From: Closterium sp. NIES-65
Lineage: Eukaryota > Streptophyta > Zygnematophyceae > Desmidiales > Closteriaceae
Direction: 5' to 3'
Length of the DNA stretch: 64,000 bases
NCBI GenBank assembly: GCA_948144175.1
Contig: CANXME010002192.1
Coordinates: 2,666,001-2,730,000, forward strand
The first letter of the stretch is position 1. Every line of letters begins with the position of its first letter. This document shows positions 21,376-33,015 of this stretch, in pieces. The notes under the pieces are model-generated. The model was not told the origin of the DNA and made no database searches. It saw nothing but the letters and a program-made list of their open reading frames with translations. A program made the position numbers and the translations under genes.

Positions 21376-22860
21376 CTAGAACAGTACAGAAACGCTGATG
21401 ATCACAAGGCTGAAGTGCCTTGGTGAAGATATCAGCAATGTTGGCCTGAGAGGCCACGTAAACAAGACACAGCTGACCATGCTGCTGCAACACTCAAGCA
21501 AGGAAGAAGTGCAGAGTGATGTCCTTCGTTCTGTGCTCCAGTCTGTGCTCCTGACACAAGGCAATCATGGCCTTGTTGTCGACATACCGAACTGGAGGAG
21601 AACGAGGCCGTTCTCTCAAGTCAGTCAGTAGGTAGGTGAGCCAGCGTAACTCCTGTGCAGCCATGGCCCCTACGTAGATCTCAGCCTCACAACTGGAGCT
21701 GAGAACAAAAGACGAGCGGGTAGACCGCCACGAAACAGAACCGGAGCCAAGGCTTAAGGTGTAACCCTGTGACGACCACTGCGTAGCCAAGTCGTCAACC
21801 CAAGAAGAGTCTGCGTGACTAGTGAGGACAACTGGACCCCGTCCTCCACGCACGAGCCCCATGCTTGACGTACTGCACATGTACCGCATCACCCTCTTAG
21901 CGGCCTTCATGTGCTCTGGTCTGTGTCTCCCGGGCGCACCGTAGCGTGCTAGGATGCTAAGAGGCTAAGCAAGGTCAGGTCGAGTGCAGGTCATCAGGTA
22001 CATGAGGCAGCCCACAAGCTCTGGATACGGGCCACTCGGCTCTACAAACTCATCCGAAGGCAGAGTTGAGAGCGAGTGACCGGTAGGCAGAGGAGTGGAC
22101 TGTGGCGAGGAGTAGTAGAAATCGAAGCGCTGAAGGACCTGCTGCACCATGTGAGACTGAGTCAAGGTAATGGTGTGCTGTGCTCTGTCCCGGGTGATAT
22201 GCAAGCTAAGATAGCTGCGCAGCTCACCTAGGTCTGTGCACATGTGTCTCTTCTACAGCTTTTACTTCACGTGAGCTAGTCCAGCAGTGTAACCAGTGGC
22301 AAAGACCAAGTCGTCGACGTACACGAGGATGTAGTACGGTGGCAGCGAAGTGTCGGTGCATAGAAACAGCGAGGGATCAGCAGTAGAAGGAGCAAACCCA
22401 AGAGCCGCAAGTGTAGTCCTCAGTGTGTCGTGCCACTCTCGAGGCGCCTGGCGGAGACTGTAGACTGGCCGCCAGAGGCTCCACTGGGTACCTCCAAGAA
22501 ACGACCCAATGAAGCCAGTTGGGCGGCGCAGCTAGATCTCCTCGTGCGGGATGCCTTGTAGGAAAGCAGTGCTGAATTCAAGAGAGTGAAGCTCGTAGTC
22601 ACGCTGAGCGGCAACGTGCAGCAGCACCCGAAGAGTGGTCATCTTCGGGGTAGGGGAGAAGGTCTAGTAGAAGTCAACTCCCTGTCGCTGAGTGAGCCTC
22701 GTGCAACATAATGCGCCTTGAAGACAGGCGGAGAATCCGGCGGCTGCTTCACCCTGAAAATCCACATGCCACTAACGAGGTTCGCCCCAAGTGGGGGAAC
22801 CTCGTCAACGTAAGTGCTTGTAGAATTCCAGCAAGCCATCTCTGCGTCCATGGCTGACTA
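21376..22860 (-). pseudogene. pol: E3 reverse transcriptase and RNase H
   Basis: Pieces in minus order: MDAEMACWNSTSTYVDEVPP with WIFRVKQPPDSPP (22,639-22,851), a frame change, FLQG-like and YGLRQAP-like text (about 22,420-22,570), YVDDLVFA-like near 22,310, TDLGELRSYLSLHITRDRA (21,965-22,243), and RNase H with TSHADSSWVDD, CEAEIYVGAM and VDNKAM (21,494-21,910). Stops separate the pieces. The 3' end fuses directly to the damaged LTR. Confidence 0.8.
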
Positions 22861-24490
22861 CCACTGAGAGGAGTAGGGACCCTCAATCGCCTTTGCGTAA
22901 GAGTGCGGGGTTGGGATGTCTGGTGCATCCGGGTCTCCCTCCGGTGCAATCAGCATGGACACGAGATGAGGTACAGCAGCTGCAAAGCACTTAAAGTCCT
23001 CCTGCCAGTCCTCAAGGACGTCCGTGCCAAGAGACACTCACCCCCGACGGACAGAGGGCAGACAGACTCAGACTCAGCAACAAGACTAGCGGCGTAGTCA
23101 AGACGACAGCGAGCAGCAAATCAACCAGCTCAGCAACAAGAGCAGACGCAACAGTAGACTCAAAGGAAGGGTCAGTGACAATAGTGGCCAGGAGACGCGT
23201 GACAGTAGGACTAGCAGCACGAAGGGAGTTAGACTCCAGGTCCGAACCGTCAGCAAGGGAGGATGCGAGAGGTGAAAGCAGAGGGACACGCAGTCGAACA
23301 AAGGAAGGACGAAGTGCCATCTGGTGTGTGCCGGGGACAGAAGGGGGACGCTGGCGCGGAACACGACGACCAGTGCAAACAACATGAACAGGCGACGCAA
23401 GATGAGACGAAGGCTCACGATGCTCTGTAAGGAGACGGAGCAGGCAGCGGGGAGGCTGGCTGTAACCGCGGCTGGGACTAGTCAGGCGGTAGACACAGTA
23501 AGGAAGGAGTAAGGCCAGTAGAAGAAGGGAGACCAAGAACCTGCTGAAGTAGTGGAACGAAGTACGGTCGCGGACGCATAGTACCTCTAGAACCAGCACC
23601 GACAGCACCAGCAACCCCAGGGCCAGCACCTCCACCACCTCCAGCTCCAGTGGCTCCAGCTCCAACTCCTGCAGCACCGCCAGCTCCAATTCCAGCAGCA
23701 CCTCCGGCTCTAGCTCCAGTAGCACTCCCAGCGCCAGCAGCTCCAGTACCTCCAGTATGAGCACCTCCGGGACCAGCAGCTCTAGCAGCTCCAATAGCTC
23801 CAACAGCTCCAGCTCCAGCAGCACCCCCAGCTCCAGCAGCTCTAGCACCTCCTGTACGAGCACCTTCGAGACCAGCGGCTCCAGCACCTCCAGCAGCTCC
23901 AGGTCCAGCAGCACCTCGAGCTCCAGCACCTCCAGTATCTCCAGTACGAGCACCTCCAGGACCAGCGGCGCCAGCACCTCCAGCAGCACCTCCAGCTCCA
24001 GCAGCTCTATTACCTCCAGTACGAGCCCCTTCGGGACCAGCGGCGCGAGCACCACCAGCAGCACCAGCTCCAGCAGCACCTCCAGCACCAGCAGCACCGC
24101 CGGCTCCAGCACTGCCACTCTGAAGTCTCCTGAAGCCGAGCAAACAACTCGCACAGCTGCGGTGGAGAGAGTGTCTCCCGCCGTGACAAGACACCCGGAC
24201 GACATCTAGAAGACAAAGTACCTCTAAGCACAACACGCTCAGGCTCAGCACCCCCAGGCTCAGCACGCTCAGGCTGAGCCCCCCCAGACTCCGCACGCTC
24301 AGGCTCAGCACCCACAGGCTCCACACCCTCAAACTCAGCAACCCGAGGCTCAGCACCCCCAGACTCCGCACCCCCAGGCTCAGCAACCCCAAGCTCAGCA
24401 CCCCCATGTTTCGCACCTGCAGGCTCAGCACCCCCAGAAGCAGTACCTCAAGCAGCACAAGAGTCGACAGCTACCTCGACAGGCTCGACA
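22861..24490 (-). pseudogene. pol: E3 linker between integrase and RT
   Basis: In minus order: tandem pentamers of the GGAEPERAEP type, SRRETLSPPQLCELFARL, then about 250 residues of Ala/Gly-rich repeats (AAGAGGAAGAGAAGG and GPGGARTGG units). The repeats read as Ser-rich or Leu-rich text in the other frames. It ends in a conserved Ser/Pro-rich and acidic block before RT. The sequence shows only low complexity and repeat expansion; the function is unknown. Confidence 0.65.
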
Positions 24491-26230
24491 GGGTCTACCT
24501 CGGACACACCTGAGGGAGCAGGACCCTGAGGGGGGAGGGGGTCTACCGAAGGAGGACCTGGTGCGAGGAAGAGCGGCGGGGGAGGGAGAGGGGCAGTGCG
24601 GTAGGGGAAGAGACGGTAAAAGGGAGCTGACTCGTCAAACGTGACGTCTTGAGAGGGCAAGACACGGCGCGAGGTGGGGTGGTAAAGGTGCCAGCCAGGC
24701 GCGTCAGGGGGGAAGCCAAGGAAGACGCAGGGAGCGGCGCGGGAGGAGAGCTTGTCCGCGGACATATCGCAGACAAATGCTCGACATCCTCAGACCTTGA
24801 ACACCAACGCATCGCCAACCTCTCCCGTCCAACGCAGTGTCGGCGAGGTCTCCGGCAAGGAGACACGGGGCCAGAGGTTGAGCTGATGCGCAGCGTAGCG
24901 GACCGTAAACGGCCACAAAAAATGGGGGGTAGCCGCATGGATCATGGAGGTACGAGCGACCTCCATGACTAAGCCAATGTGGCGCTTAGGAACCCCATTC
25001 TGCTGCGGAGAGGCCGGAAGCGTGAACGTCTGGGGAATGCCCTCCCCACGACAAAATTCCCGCAAGAGGCTTGAGGAAAACTCACCACATCTGTCAGAGT
25101 GCAGACGAAGGACGGGAAGGTCCGTCTCAAACCGCTCGCGGTGCCGGAGACAAACAGCGCGGATCCAAGGGATCAAAACATCAGGGACCGTGGTGTAACG
25201 CGTGTAGTCGTCGACAACCAGCAGAAAGTACCGCTCGTGGCCCTGTCCACGGACGCGGGCTGGGCCCCACATGTCCAGGTGGAGAGTCTGCAGAGGAGCG
25301 GTCGTCGGGGGGAACGAGGAGGAGTGAGGAGCGGCGCGCTGCCGCCCCTCGGTATAAGGAAGGCAGGGAGGGGCAGGCAAGAATGGGAGGGGAGGCAGAG
25401 ACCTGGGAAGACAAGAGACCACGTAGGCGTGCCACGGAGGGGTGACCAAGGCGGTGGTGCCAGAGGAGCGTCTGGTGCGACAGGGCGCAATATGAGCAGG
25501 GGCTGCAAGTTGACCTGATGCAGACGCAGACGCAGCTACCTGAGGAGGCACAGTAGTCACTATGTACAGACTCGACCCAGGCCAACGGGTGAACGTGGCC
25601 GGGTGCCTGCCAGTCCGGGAGCACGTACAGATCGCCACACGCTGTCCTCCAGGGGTGAAGGTGTCAACCCACTGATCTTCAAGGACAGTGGTGCTCACCA
25701 AGCTTGTAGACAATGAGGGGAGGTGGAGACCTGACAATGAGCTAGATGGAACAACCGAACAAGGCAGAACAGTGGAGGAACGTGCAAGGACTTGGCCCCT
25801 ATAGGGGTCAGCTAAAGAGACAGCAACAGGTGCAGAGAGCAGTGTGACTGTGGTACTGTTGCGAAAGAAAAAGCGGGAAGCACCTGAGTCAAGTGTGAAG
25901 GTGTGCAGGGCCGCAGCAGACGTAGTACCAGAGAGAGCAAACTTACTAGTAACTGAGAGAGCAGACTCACTAGCACCTAGAGCAGCAGCCTCTATACCTG
26001 GGTCGGGCGGCACATACAGGTAACAGTCACCCTCAGCACGTCTCTAAGACGCCCAACGCTGATCAAACCACTCACGAAGCTGCTGGGCCGTAAGGGTCTC
26101 ATGTGGACGCCGGTGCAGCTGCACCGGGCCACCTCCAGAAACTCCCAACTGAGTAGCTCCACCGCGACTGCCACTCTGGCCACTACGCTAAGACGCCCAA
26201 CGCTGAGCAAACCACTCACGAAGCTGCTAG
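24491..26230 (-). pseudogene. pol: E3 nucleocapsid remnant, protease and integrase
   Basis: At 26,050-26,230 there are REWF-type repeats in broken frames. Protease reads LHTFTLDSGASRFFFRN (within 24,790-26,013). The integrase zinc region lies across a frame change near 25,500 (HHRLGHPSVARLRGL in another frame). Catalytic blocks are LHLDMWGP, LHSDRCGEFSSSL and PQQNGVPKRH, with the usual AERR changed to PKRH. VFLGFPPDAPGW and PSQDVTFDES close the domain at about 24,640. It is not functional. Confidence 0.75.
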
Positions 26231-26960
26231 GGGCATGTCAGGGAAGGGCGGCGCGCGGCCAGAGGAGGGCTGAACGCTGCTAGAGCAGGGCGGCACGCAA
26301 CCATAGGAGGGCGGCGTGCGGCTAGAGCAGGGCGGCGCGTGGCCAGAGCAGGGCGGCGCGCGCCTAGAGCAGGGCAGCGTGCGGCTAGAGCAGGGACCCG
26401 TAACGGGCCCGTGACGGGCCTAACGGGTAGGCGCGGCGGCGCGAAGGCAGGGCCCGCGGCGGGCCTAACAGGCAGGCGCGGCAGCGCGAAAGGAGGACGC
26501 GCGGCGGGCGTAACGAGCAGGCGGTAGGGCGCGACGCGCAAGGCTGCAGGGCGCTACGCGCGGGCTGCAGTAGAGCGCGACGCGCGGGGCAGCAGAGCGC
26601 GACGCGCGGGCTGCAACAGGGCGCGACGCGCAGGGCAGCAGGGCACGGGGCAAGGCAAGGGCGTGCGCGAGGCAGCGCGACGTGGGGCAAGGCAGGGCGT
26701 GCGCGATGCAGCGCGATGCAGGGCAGGGCAGGGCGTGCGCGGGGCAGCGCAACGCGGGGCAAGGTAGGACGTGCACGAGGCAGCGCGAAGCGGGACAGGC
26801 AGGGCGTGCGCGAGGCAGCGCGACGCGGGGCAGGGCAGGGCGTGCGCGGGGCAGCGCGACGCAGGGTTGGGCATACACGAGCAGTGTGACGCAAGGCAGG
26901 GCAGGGCAGGGCGCGCGCTGGCGGCGCAGCGCAGGGGAGGGCGTAGGGTAATGCGGTAAC
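26230..26960 (-). repeat. E3 leader purine-rich tandem array
   Basis: On the plus strand, units of about 36 bases (GGGCAGGGCGTGCGCGAGGC and AGCGCGACGCG) repeat from about 26,640 to 26,900. A related GCAGGGCGGCGCGTGGCCAGA array runs from 26,240 to 26,400. The same two arrays in the same order occur in E6 (60,760-61,000 and 61,560-61,850). Confidence 0.8.
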
Positions 26961-26980
26961 CTCAGTTGGTCACTAAGTAA

Positions 26981-27028
26981 TGGTGGGCCCGAAAAAACGG
27001 CCCTAGGCTAGGACCTGCTCCGAAACCA
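26981..27028 (-). promoter_or_regulatory. E3 primer site and candidate packaging hairpin
   Basis: On the minus strand, TGGTTTCGGAGC follows the LTR, then a stem GGTCCTA/TAGGGCC (plus-strand positions about 26,999-27,015) and GGGCCCACCA. It is the same layout as in E1, E2 and E5 with different stem bases. Confidence 0.5.
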
Positions 27029-27159
27029 TGTCAGGAGAATGAACAAGGAATGGAAATGACGAACAGCAGGATGGGTACAAGTGCTAACCCCAATTGGGTT
27101 GTACCCCATATGGGCTACCCCACTATAGCCTACACAATAAGCAACATATAAGTTTGACA
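27029..27159 (-). repeat. E3 5' LTR
   Basis: 131 bases, nearly identical to 61,990-62,120. The next 15 bases outside the LTR (AGCGGTGCAATACTG) are also identical at both places. Confidence 0.9.
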
Positions 27160-27815
27160 AGCGGTGCAATACTGACGTTGGAAATGTCCAGTCGGGGCGT
27201 GGTGACCTCGTCGCACGTTCATACCCTACACACGAAGGCATACTCGGGAATCGCGGCATGTTAGCTCTCGTACTTACATGCGTTTTCAAGGAGGGGGTTT
27301 TCCACGGTTTCGATTTCGAGGCGATTGGAAATCATGCGGTGCGTAGTTTCTGTACGTTTTCACTGTAGGCCCTTCCGTACTTGACGATGGGGCTTTTCCC
27401 GCGCTCTGAGCTAAGCTTTCTAGCTACGAGCTGGGGGGTTGGGGTATTCCATGGTAATGCAGTGACATGGGGTTGGAAATTGAGATTGAGAGAAAGGTTG
27501 GTGTGAGTCGTTGCTTTAGGTTTCGTGCGACTGATATCCGGCGATTGTGTTCATGTCGCATTTCAACCCGAGTAACTTTGGCGAACCAAGACTGTAGCAT
27601 GCGAAGCAAGTCAATGTGTCTCGACACTTCTTTAGTTCGCCGGCCAATCGGGTTTTCATTCCCAACCAACCTTCCTGAGGTTGAAATGATTGGCCTGCGG
27701 GTTTCAAACAAATGCACACTCTACTCTACACAGAGCGGATGAACATGCCTACACATCACTTCGGAACCTAGAAATGAGATGCAGGGAGCACCGTGCTGTG
27801 GTTAACACATAACGC
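27160..27815. other. Unassigned region with a dispersed 200-bp repeat
   Basis: No gene is recognised. Bases about 27,455-27,655 recur at 36,247-36,446 with few differences (starting GTAATGCAGTGACATGGGG). Both have an open frame of 66-91 codons on plus (MGLEIEIERKVGV...) and another on minus (DTLTCFACYSLG...), neither of which I recognise. Because the repeat lies beside ISE2 exon relics in both places, it may be ISE2-linked non-coding sequence. Confidence 0.5.
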
Positions 27816-27914
27816 TCAACCAGTGAGCTCCGAGATAGGCGGTTGCTCCATGACATGCGCGAACTGCTTTGCCGCCTTAGCCAAAGAGGGTTTAATCCCA
27901 GGAACATGTGGGAT
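27816..27914 (-). pseudogene. ISE2-like last exon (exon d), relic copy
   Basis: It reads IPHVPGIKPSLAKAAKQFAH then VMEQPPISELTG and TGA, preceded by CAG on the minus strand. It matches exon d of the better copy (50,965-51,063: IPYLPGIDPSLAKAAKQSAY, VMERPPISELIG) and the C-terminus of land-plant ISE2 (DRPPISELAG). The exon is 99 bases in both copies and still open. Its partner exon c lies at 35,130-35,406 on the other side of E4, and that exon has stops, so the gene is dead. Confidence 0.8.
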
Positions 27915-28042
27915 CTGGATGCCAAAGAAGAGAGAGAGAGAGAGAGGGAGAGGAGTGAGGGTGGGTGGGAGAGTGGGGTGCTTTGAGAGTGAGTGAGATA
28001 GGGCATATGAGAAGGCATTTTAGAAACACATAGTGATGCATT

Positions 28043-28166
28043 TGTCAAACTTATATGCTATAGTCTATCTAGGCTGTAGTGGGGTAGACACTATGGGGTA
28101 CAGTTTCCTAGGGTTTCATATTTGTACCCAACTCATTTCCTAGTCATTTATCCCTCATTCTTCACA
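28043..28166 (+). repeat. E4 5' LTR
   Basis: 124 bases, TGTCAAACTT...TTCTTCACA, followed by the primer-site-like TGCTATCAGAGC and, at about 28,197, GGGCCCACCA. Confidence 0.95.
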
Positions 28167-28299
28167 TGCTATCAGAGCCTGTCCCTCCTTGGCCTGTGGG
28201 CCCACCAACCTACTTCCGCTGCTACTCGATGTGTCACACGCCCTGTGGCGTGCGAGGTATTTTTCATCCCGTCGCGCGCCGTAGGCGCGCAGCGGTTTA

Positions 28300-29280
28300 C
28301 TCTTAGGTGCGCGGCCCCTTTTCATCCTGGCGCGCCGGCCCCGCTGGACCTGCGCGCCGCACCCCGTCGGCCCTCGCGACGCCTCAGAGGACCCGCGCGC
28401 CACCCCGTCAACCCTCGCGTCGCCTCCGGAGACTCGCGCGCCACCCCTGGAGCTGTGCGCGACCCCCCCGTTGCCTCGTCGCGGCGCCCTGAGGAGCCGT
28501 GCGCGGCCCCTCGCTGCCCTGTGGTGGCGCCCTGGGGGCCGCTCGCCGTCCGCCTTGCTGTCCCCCGCGCTCCTACCCCGTGCGACCCGTTTTAGGGTTT
28601 GGGGGTGGGGAGTGTGGGGGTGGCGGTTGTGGGGGTGCCGGTTGTGTGCGCTGTCCCCTACTCCTCCTCCTCCTCCGTCTCTCGCTGCTGCAGCTGCCCC
28701 TTCGCGGCCCCTTCGCTGCCCCCTTAGCGGCCCCCCTTCGCGGCCCCTTAGCGGCCCCTTAGCGGCCCCTTCGCGGCCCCCTTCGCGGCCCCTTAGCGGC
28801 CCCTTCGTGGCCCCTTCGCGGCCCCTTCGCGGCCCCGCCCCGTTGCCTGTAGCGGCCCCGCCCCATCACGAGTCGCAGCCCCGCCCCGTCGCCACCCGGG
28901 TGTCCCCCCTCCCTCGTCGCGACGCCTTAGCGAGACCCGCGCGTCGCCCCTGCCTCGTCGCGTCGCCCCTACGGGACCCGCGGGGCACGACTCCTGCGCG
29001 TCGCGACGCCCCAGCGGGACTCGCGCGTCGCCCCCGCTCGTCGCGACGCCCCTGCGCGACCCGCGCGGCGTCGCCCTTGCCCGCCGCGGCGCCCTGCCCT
29101 AACCCGCGCCCCTGCAGCAGCCGCCCGTGGCCCCTGGAGCAGCAGCACGTGGCCCCTGGAGCAGCCGCCCCTGCAGCAGCCGCCCCTGGCCCCTGGAGCA
29201 GCCGCCCCTGCAGCAGCCGCCCCTGGCCCCTAGAGCAGCTGCCCCTACAGCTGCCGCGGACCCCTCGCCCTGGAGTGGTG
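28300..29280 (+). repeat. E4 leader GC-rich repeats
   Basis: 28,690-28,850 holds about ten CGGCCCCTTAG/CGCGGCCCCTT units. 28,890-29,090 has GTCGCGACGCCCC repeats. 29,105-29,240 has GCAGCCGCCCCTGGCCCCTGGA units. The unit sequences differ from those of E2 although the two elements are close relatives in Pol. Confidence 0.75.
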
Positions 29281-29459
29281 CCGGCCTCGCCGTTGCCGCC
29301 GTCGTACGCCTGCCCTTCTTGCCACTGGTGAGCACTGTCCTACCCGTAGTGCTGTTACTGCTGCTCTTGCTGCTACAGCTCTTTCTACTGCTACTGTTGC
29401 TACTGCTGCTAGTGCTGCTACTGCTGCTCCTGGTGCTACTGCTGCTCCTGGCGTGGCCA

Positions 29460-31614
29460 GATGCAGCTCCAACGCCGTCCGCGTGAGTCCCTCACGCCCC
29501 AACAGCTTCGTGAGTGGTACGCTAGTTGGGGTTATCGGGGTGGCCATAGTGGGGGTCGTCCTGGCGTGAGTAGTTCGGGGGCTTCTTGTAGTGGCCAAGT
29601 GCAGCTGCAACGTCGTCCGAGCGAGACCCCTTCGCCCCTGCAGCTTCGCGAGTGGTACGCTCAGAGTAGAGGGTCACTGAGTAGTGCTCGCTGCCCGTAC
29701 GTCATTCGCACGGGTGTCTGGACTGGTAAGCCTTGCGGGATACCTGGTCACACTGAGTCCCACTGCTTCGCCCGTCTGAGCGACGCTTGGCGTACAGAGT
29801 TTGGCGCCGACGCTGAGCTCCCCGACTAGGTGGAGCTGCTTAGGCAGAGGGTCGATATCATTGCTCTTGAATTTGATGCTATCCTCACTGCCATGTATGC
29901 ATTGTCTACTAGTGCTGAGGGTGCCTGTCACCTATGTGCGCCGCCTGACCCCGGTATCCAGTGTGCTGCTCTAGGTGCTGGTGAGGCTGCTGCTCTAGGT
30001 GCTGTTGCGTCCCCTACTCCAGGTGCCGGTGAGGCTGCTGCCCTAGGTGCTCGTGGGTCTACTGCTCCAGGTGCTGGTGAGTCTGCTCTCTCTGGTGCTG
30101 CGCCTGTTGCGGTCTTGCACACCTTCACTCTTGACTCGGGTGCTTCCCGCTCCTTCTTTCGCGACCGCACCACACTCACGCCGCTTAGTCGGCCGGTTGC
30201 GGTCTCCTTGGCAGACCCCTCTGGGGGTCCTGTCCTTGCTCACTTCTCCACCGTGCTACCGTGTCCAGCAGCCCCGTCTGGCTCCTTGTCAGGTCTTTAC
30301 CTCCCATCGTTCTCTACGAACTTGGTGAGTGGTCCTGACCTGCAGGATGGGGGAGTTGACCAGTTCTCTCCTGCGAGTCAGCGGGTGACCTACTGCACGT
30401 GTGCTCGGACGGGCCGACACTTGGCCACGTTTACCCGTCAGCCGGGGTCGAGCCTATACACACTGACTACCGAGTCTCCTCCGGGTACTGCGTCTGGCCA
30501 GGTAGCTGCGTCGGGCCAGGTAGCTGCGTCGGGTCAGGTGTTTGTTGTAGCGTCCAGGTCTGGTCCGGGGTCTGCCCCCTGCTCATGTCGCCTCCTGTCT
30601 CACCAGACTCTCCTCTGGCACCACCGCCTTGGTCACCCCTCCCTGCCTCATCTTCGAGGCATGGCCTCCCGTGTCCTTGTCTCTGGTCTCCCCCGGTCCC
30701 TCCCTCCCCTTCCACCGGGGCCTGCTCCTACCTGCGTTCCCTGCGTCGAGGGGCGGCAGCGCGCCGCTCCTCACTCCTCCGAGTTTCCGCCGACACAGGC
30801 TCCGCTGCAGACTCTTCACATGGACGTGTGGGGCCCAGCCCGCGTCCGTGGACAGGGTCACGAGCGTTACTTCCTGCTGGTGGTTGACAGCTACTCGCCT
30901 TACACCACGGTCTTCCCCTTGCGCACCAAGGGTGACGTCACTAGGGTGTTGATCGACTGGATCCGCGCTGCTCGTCTCAAACTAAGAGAGAGTTTCGGCT
31001 CGGACTTTCCTGATCTGCGTCTGCACTCCGACAGAGGTGGAGAGTTTTCCTCCGACCTTCAGCAAGCCTTTTGTCATGCGAGGGGCATCCGCCAGACGTT
31101 CACGCTTCCGGCCTCTCCACAACAAAATGGGATTGCTGAGCGCCGCATTGGCATGGTCATGGACGTTGCTCGTACGTCCATGATCCATGCGGCTGCTCCC
31201 CATTTTCTGTGGCCGTTTGCGGTTCAGTACGCGGCGCAGCAGATCAACCTTCAGCCCCGGGTCTCCTTGCCGGAGACCTCCCCCACTCTGCGATGGACGG
31301 GGAAGGTTGGCGATGCGTCTGCGTTCCGTGTCTGGGGATCTCGGGCCTTCGTCCTAGACTTATTTGCGGACAAGCTGTCCTCTCGTGCTATTCTCTGCGT
31401 ATTCCTTGGCTTCCCCCCTGACGCGCCTGGTTGGCAGTTTTACCACCCCACCTCGCGCCGTGTTCTGTCCTCCCGGGACGTCACGTTTGACGAGTTGGTT
31501 CCGTACTACCGTCTCTTCCCCTACCGCGCTGCCCCCCTCCCCCCCCCGCCGCTCTTCCTCGCGCCAGGCCCCCCCCGGGTAGACCCCCTCCCCCTTAATG
31601 TGCCTGCCCCCTGA
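29460..31614 (+). pseudogene. pol: E4 REWY repeats, zinc knuckle, protease and integrase
   Basis: Two 138-bp repeats start at about 29,470 and 29,608 (PRESLTPQQLREWY and PSETPSPLQLREWY). The motif CPYVIRTG...PCGIPGHTESHC gives C-x13-C-x4-H-x4-C. TAG at 29,827 replaces Trp in DWVELLRQR. Then one long frame, 29,830-31,614: protease LHTFTLDSGASRSFF, zinc motif HHRLGHPS...CVPC, catalytic LHMDVWGP, LHSDRGGEFSS and PQQNGIAERRIGMVM, then VFLGFPPDAPGW and FLAPGPP. It ends at TGA 31,612 (APxGVSQVD with stop for Ser), the same codon as in E5. Apart from these stops the integrase looks complete. Confidence 0.9.
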
Positions 31615-33015
31615 GGTGTGTCTCAGGTAGACGCAGTCGAGCCTGTCAAGGTAGCTGTAGACTCTGGTGCTGCTAGGGGTGCTGAGCCTGCGGGTGCCGG
31701 GTCTGGGGGTGCTGAGCCTTAGCGTGCGGAGCCTGGGGGTGCCGGGTCTGGGGGTGCTGAGCCTGGGGGTGGTGGGACTGGCGGTGCTGAGCCTGGGGTT
31801 ACTGAGTCTTGGGGTGCAGAGCCTGGGGGTGCTGGGCCTGCTTGAGTGGAGCCTGGTGGTGCTGGGCCTGGAGGTTCTTCGGGTGCTTCGTCCCGGCGGG
31901 AGCTACCCTCTCCCCAGGAGCTGCGTGAGTGGTTTGCTCGCCGCTGGAGTCATGCTGCTGGAGCTGGTGGTGCTACCGGTGCTGGAGGTTCTGCGGGTGC
32001 TGGAGGTTCTGAAGCCACGGGTCCCGGAGGTGTTCGTACCGGCGGTATTGGAGCTGCTTGGCCTGGTGGTGCTGCTTGTGCTGGTGCTGGAGGTGCTACT
32101 GGAGCTGGTGCTGCTGCGTCTTCAGGTGGTCCTGCTGGAGCTGGAGCTGCTGGGGCTGGTGCTTCTGGGGGTGCTGGTGTCGACGCTGCTGGAGCTACTG
32201 GGGGTGCTGGTGCTATCCCTGCTGGTTCTGGAGGCGCTGCGCGGCCATGGCCGTACTTCGTTCCGCTCTTTGAGCAGGTTCTTAGTCTCCCGCCTTCTAC
32301 TCGTCCTGCTCCTTCCTTAGAGTGTCCACTGCCTGTCCAGTCTGAGTCACAGTTACAGCTCGCCTCCCCACTGCCTGCTCCTTCTCCCTACACTGGTCCT
32401 ACTGGAGGTCTTACTGAGCGTCGTGAGCGTGAGTCTCGTCCTGCGTCGCCTGTTCGTGCTGGTCGCACTAGTCGTCATGTTCCACGCCAGGGTCCTCCTG
32501 CGGTCCCGAGCACGCACGAGATGGCACTGCGTCCTTCCACTGCTCCACTGCGTATCCCTTTGCCATCTCCTCCTGCGTCCTCTCTTCCTGCTCTTGCTGA
32601 CCCGGAGTCTGACTCCCTTCGTGCTGCCACTCCTACTGTCATGCGTCTCCTGGCTACTGTTGTCACGGACCCTTCCTTTGAGTCCACTGCTGTGTCTGCC
32701 TTAGTTGCTGAGCTTGTCAACTTCGCTGCTCATTGTCGTCTCGACTACGCCGCGAGTCATGTTGCTGAGTCTGAGTCTGTCTGTCCTCCGTCCGTCGGGG
32801 GTGAGTGTGCTCTTGGCACGGACGTCCTTGAGGACAGGCAGGAGGAGTTCCAGTGCTTTGCTGCTGCTTTACCTCATCTCGTGTCCTTGCTGCTTGCCCC
32901 TGTGGGAGACCGGGATGCACCAGACATCCCGACTCCGCGTTCTTACGCAGAGGCGACAGAGGGTCCCTACTCCTCTGAGTGGCAGACAGCCATGGACGCA
33001 GACATGGCTTCCTAG
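31615..33015 (+). pseudogene. pol: E4 linker
   Basis: It starts GVSQVDAVEPVKVAVDSGAA, then pentamer repeats interrupted by stops. From 31,846 an open frame holds SRRELPSPQELREWFARRWS, Gly/Ala-rich repeats, PYFVPLFEQVLSLPPS, a Ser/Pro-rich stretch with RPASPVRAGRTSR, and the conserved block VTDPSFESTAVSALVAELV to YSSEWQTAMDADMAS. It stops at TAG 33,013, the codon that is also a stop in E2. Confidence 0.75.

Larger units (their letters stand above)
21185..27159 (-). mobile_element. Ty1/copia retrotransposon E3 (no Gag domain), TSD AGCGG
   Basis: On the minus strand, the 5' LTR is 27,029-27,159 (131 bases). The 3' LTR at 21,185 keeps only about 65 bases before a deletion removes the rest, the purine tract and much of the 3' UTR. 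AGCGG lies at 21,180-21,184 and at 27,160-27,164. Pol is broken into many pieces by stops and frameshifts. The leader has a purine-rich array closely similar to that of E6, and both share the same LTR type. Confidence 0.9.

Noticed and set aside
23757..24209. A 150-codon Ser/Thr-rich ORF on the plus strand
   Set aside because: It is the antisense of the E3 Ala/Gly linker and has no start context or flanking domain.
26200..26960. Array with ~36-base periodicity that could suggest a CRISPR-like locus
   Set aside because: The units are contiguous without unique spacers, the genome is eukaryotic, and the array sits in a copia leader.
27467..27742. Plus-strand ORF MGLEIEIERKVGV..., with a second copy at 36,258
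   Set aside because: The conservation is explained by duplication of a non-coding block; no domain, and the second copy is shortened at a different end.
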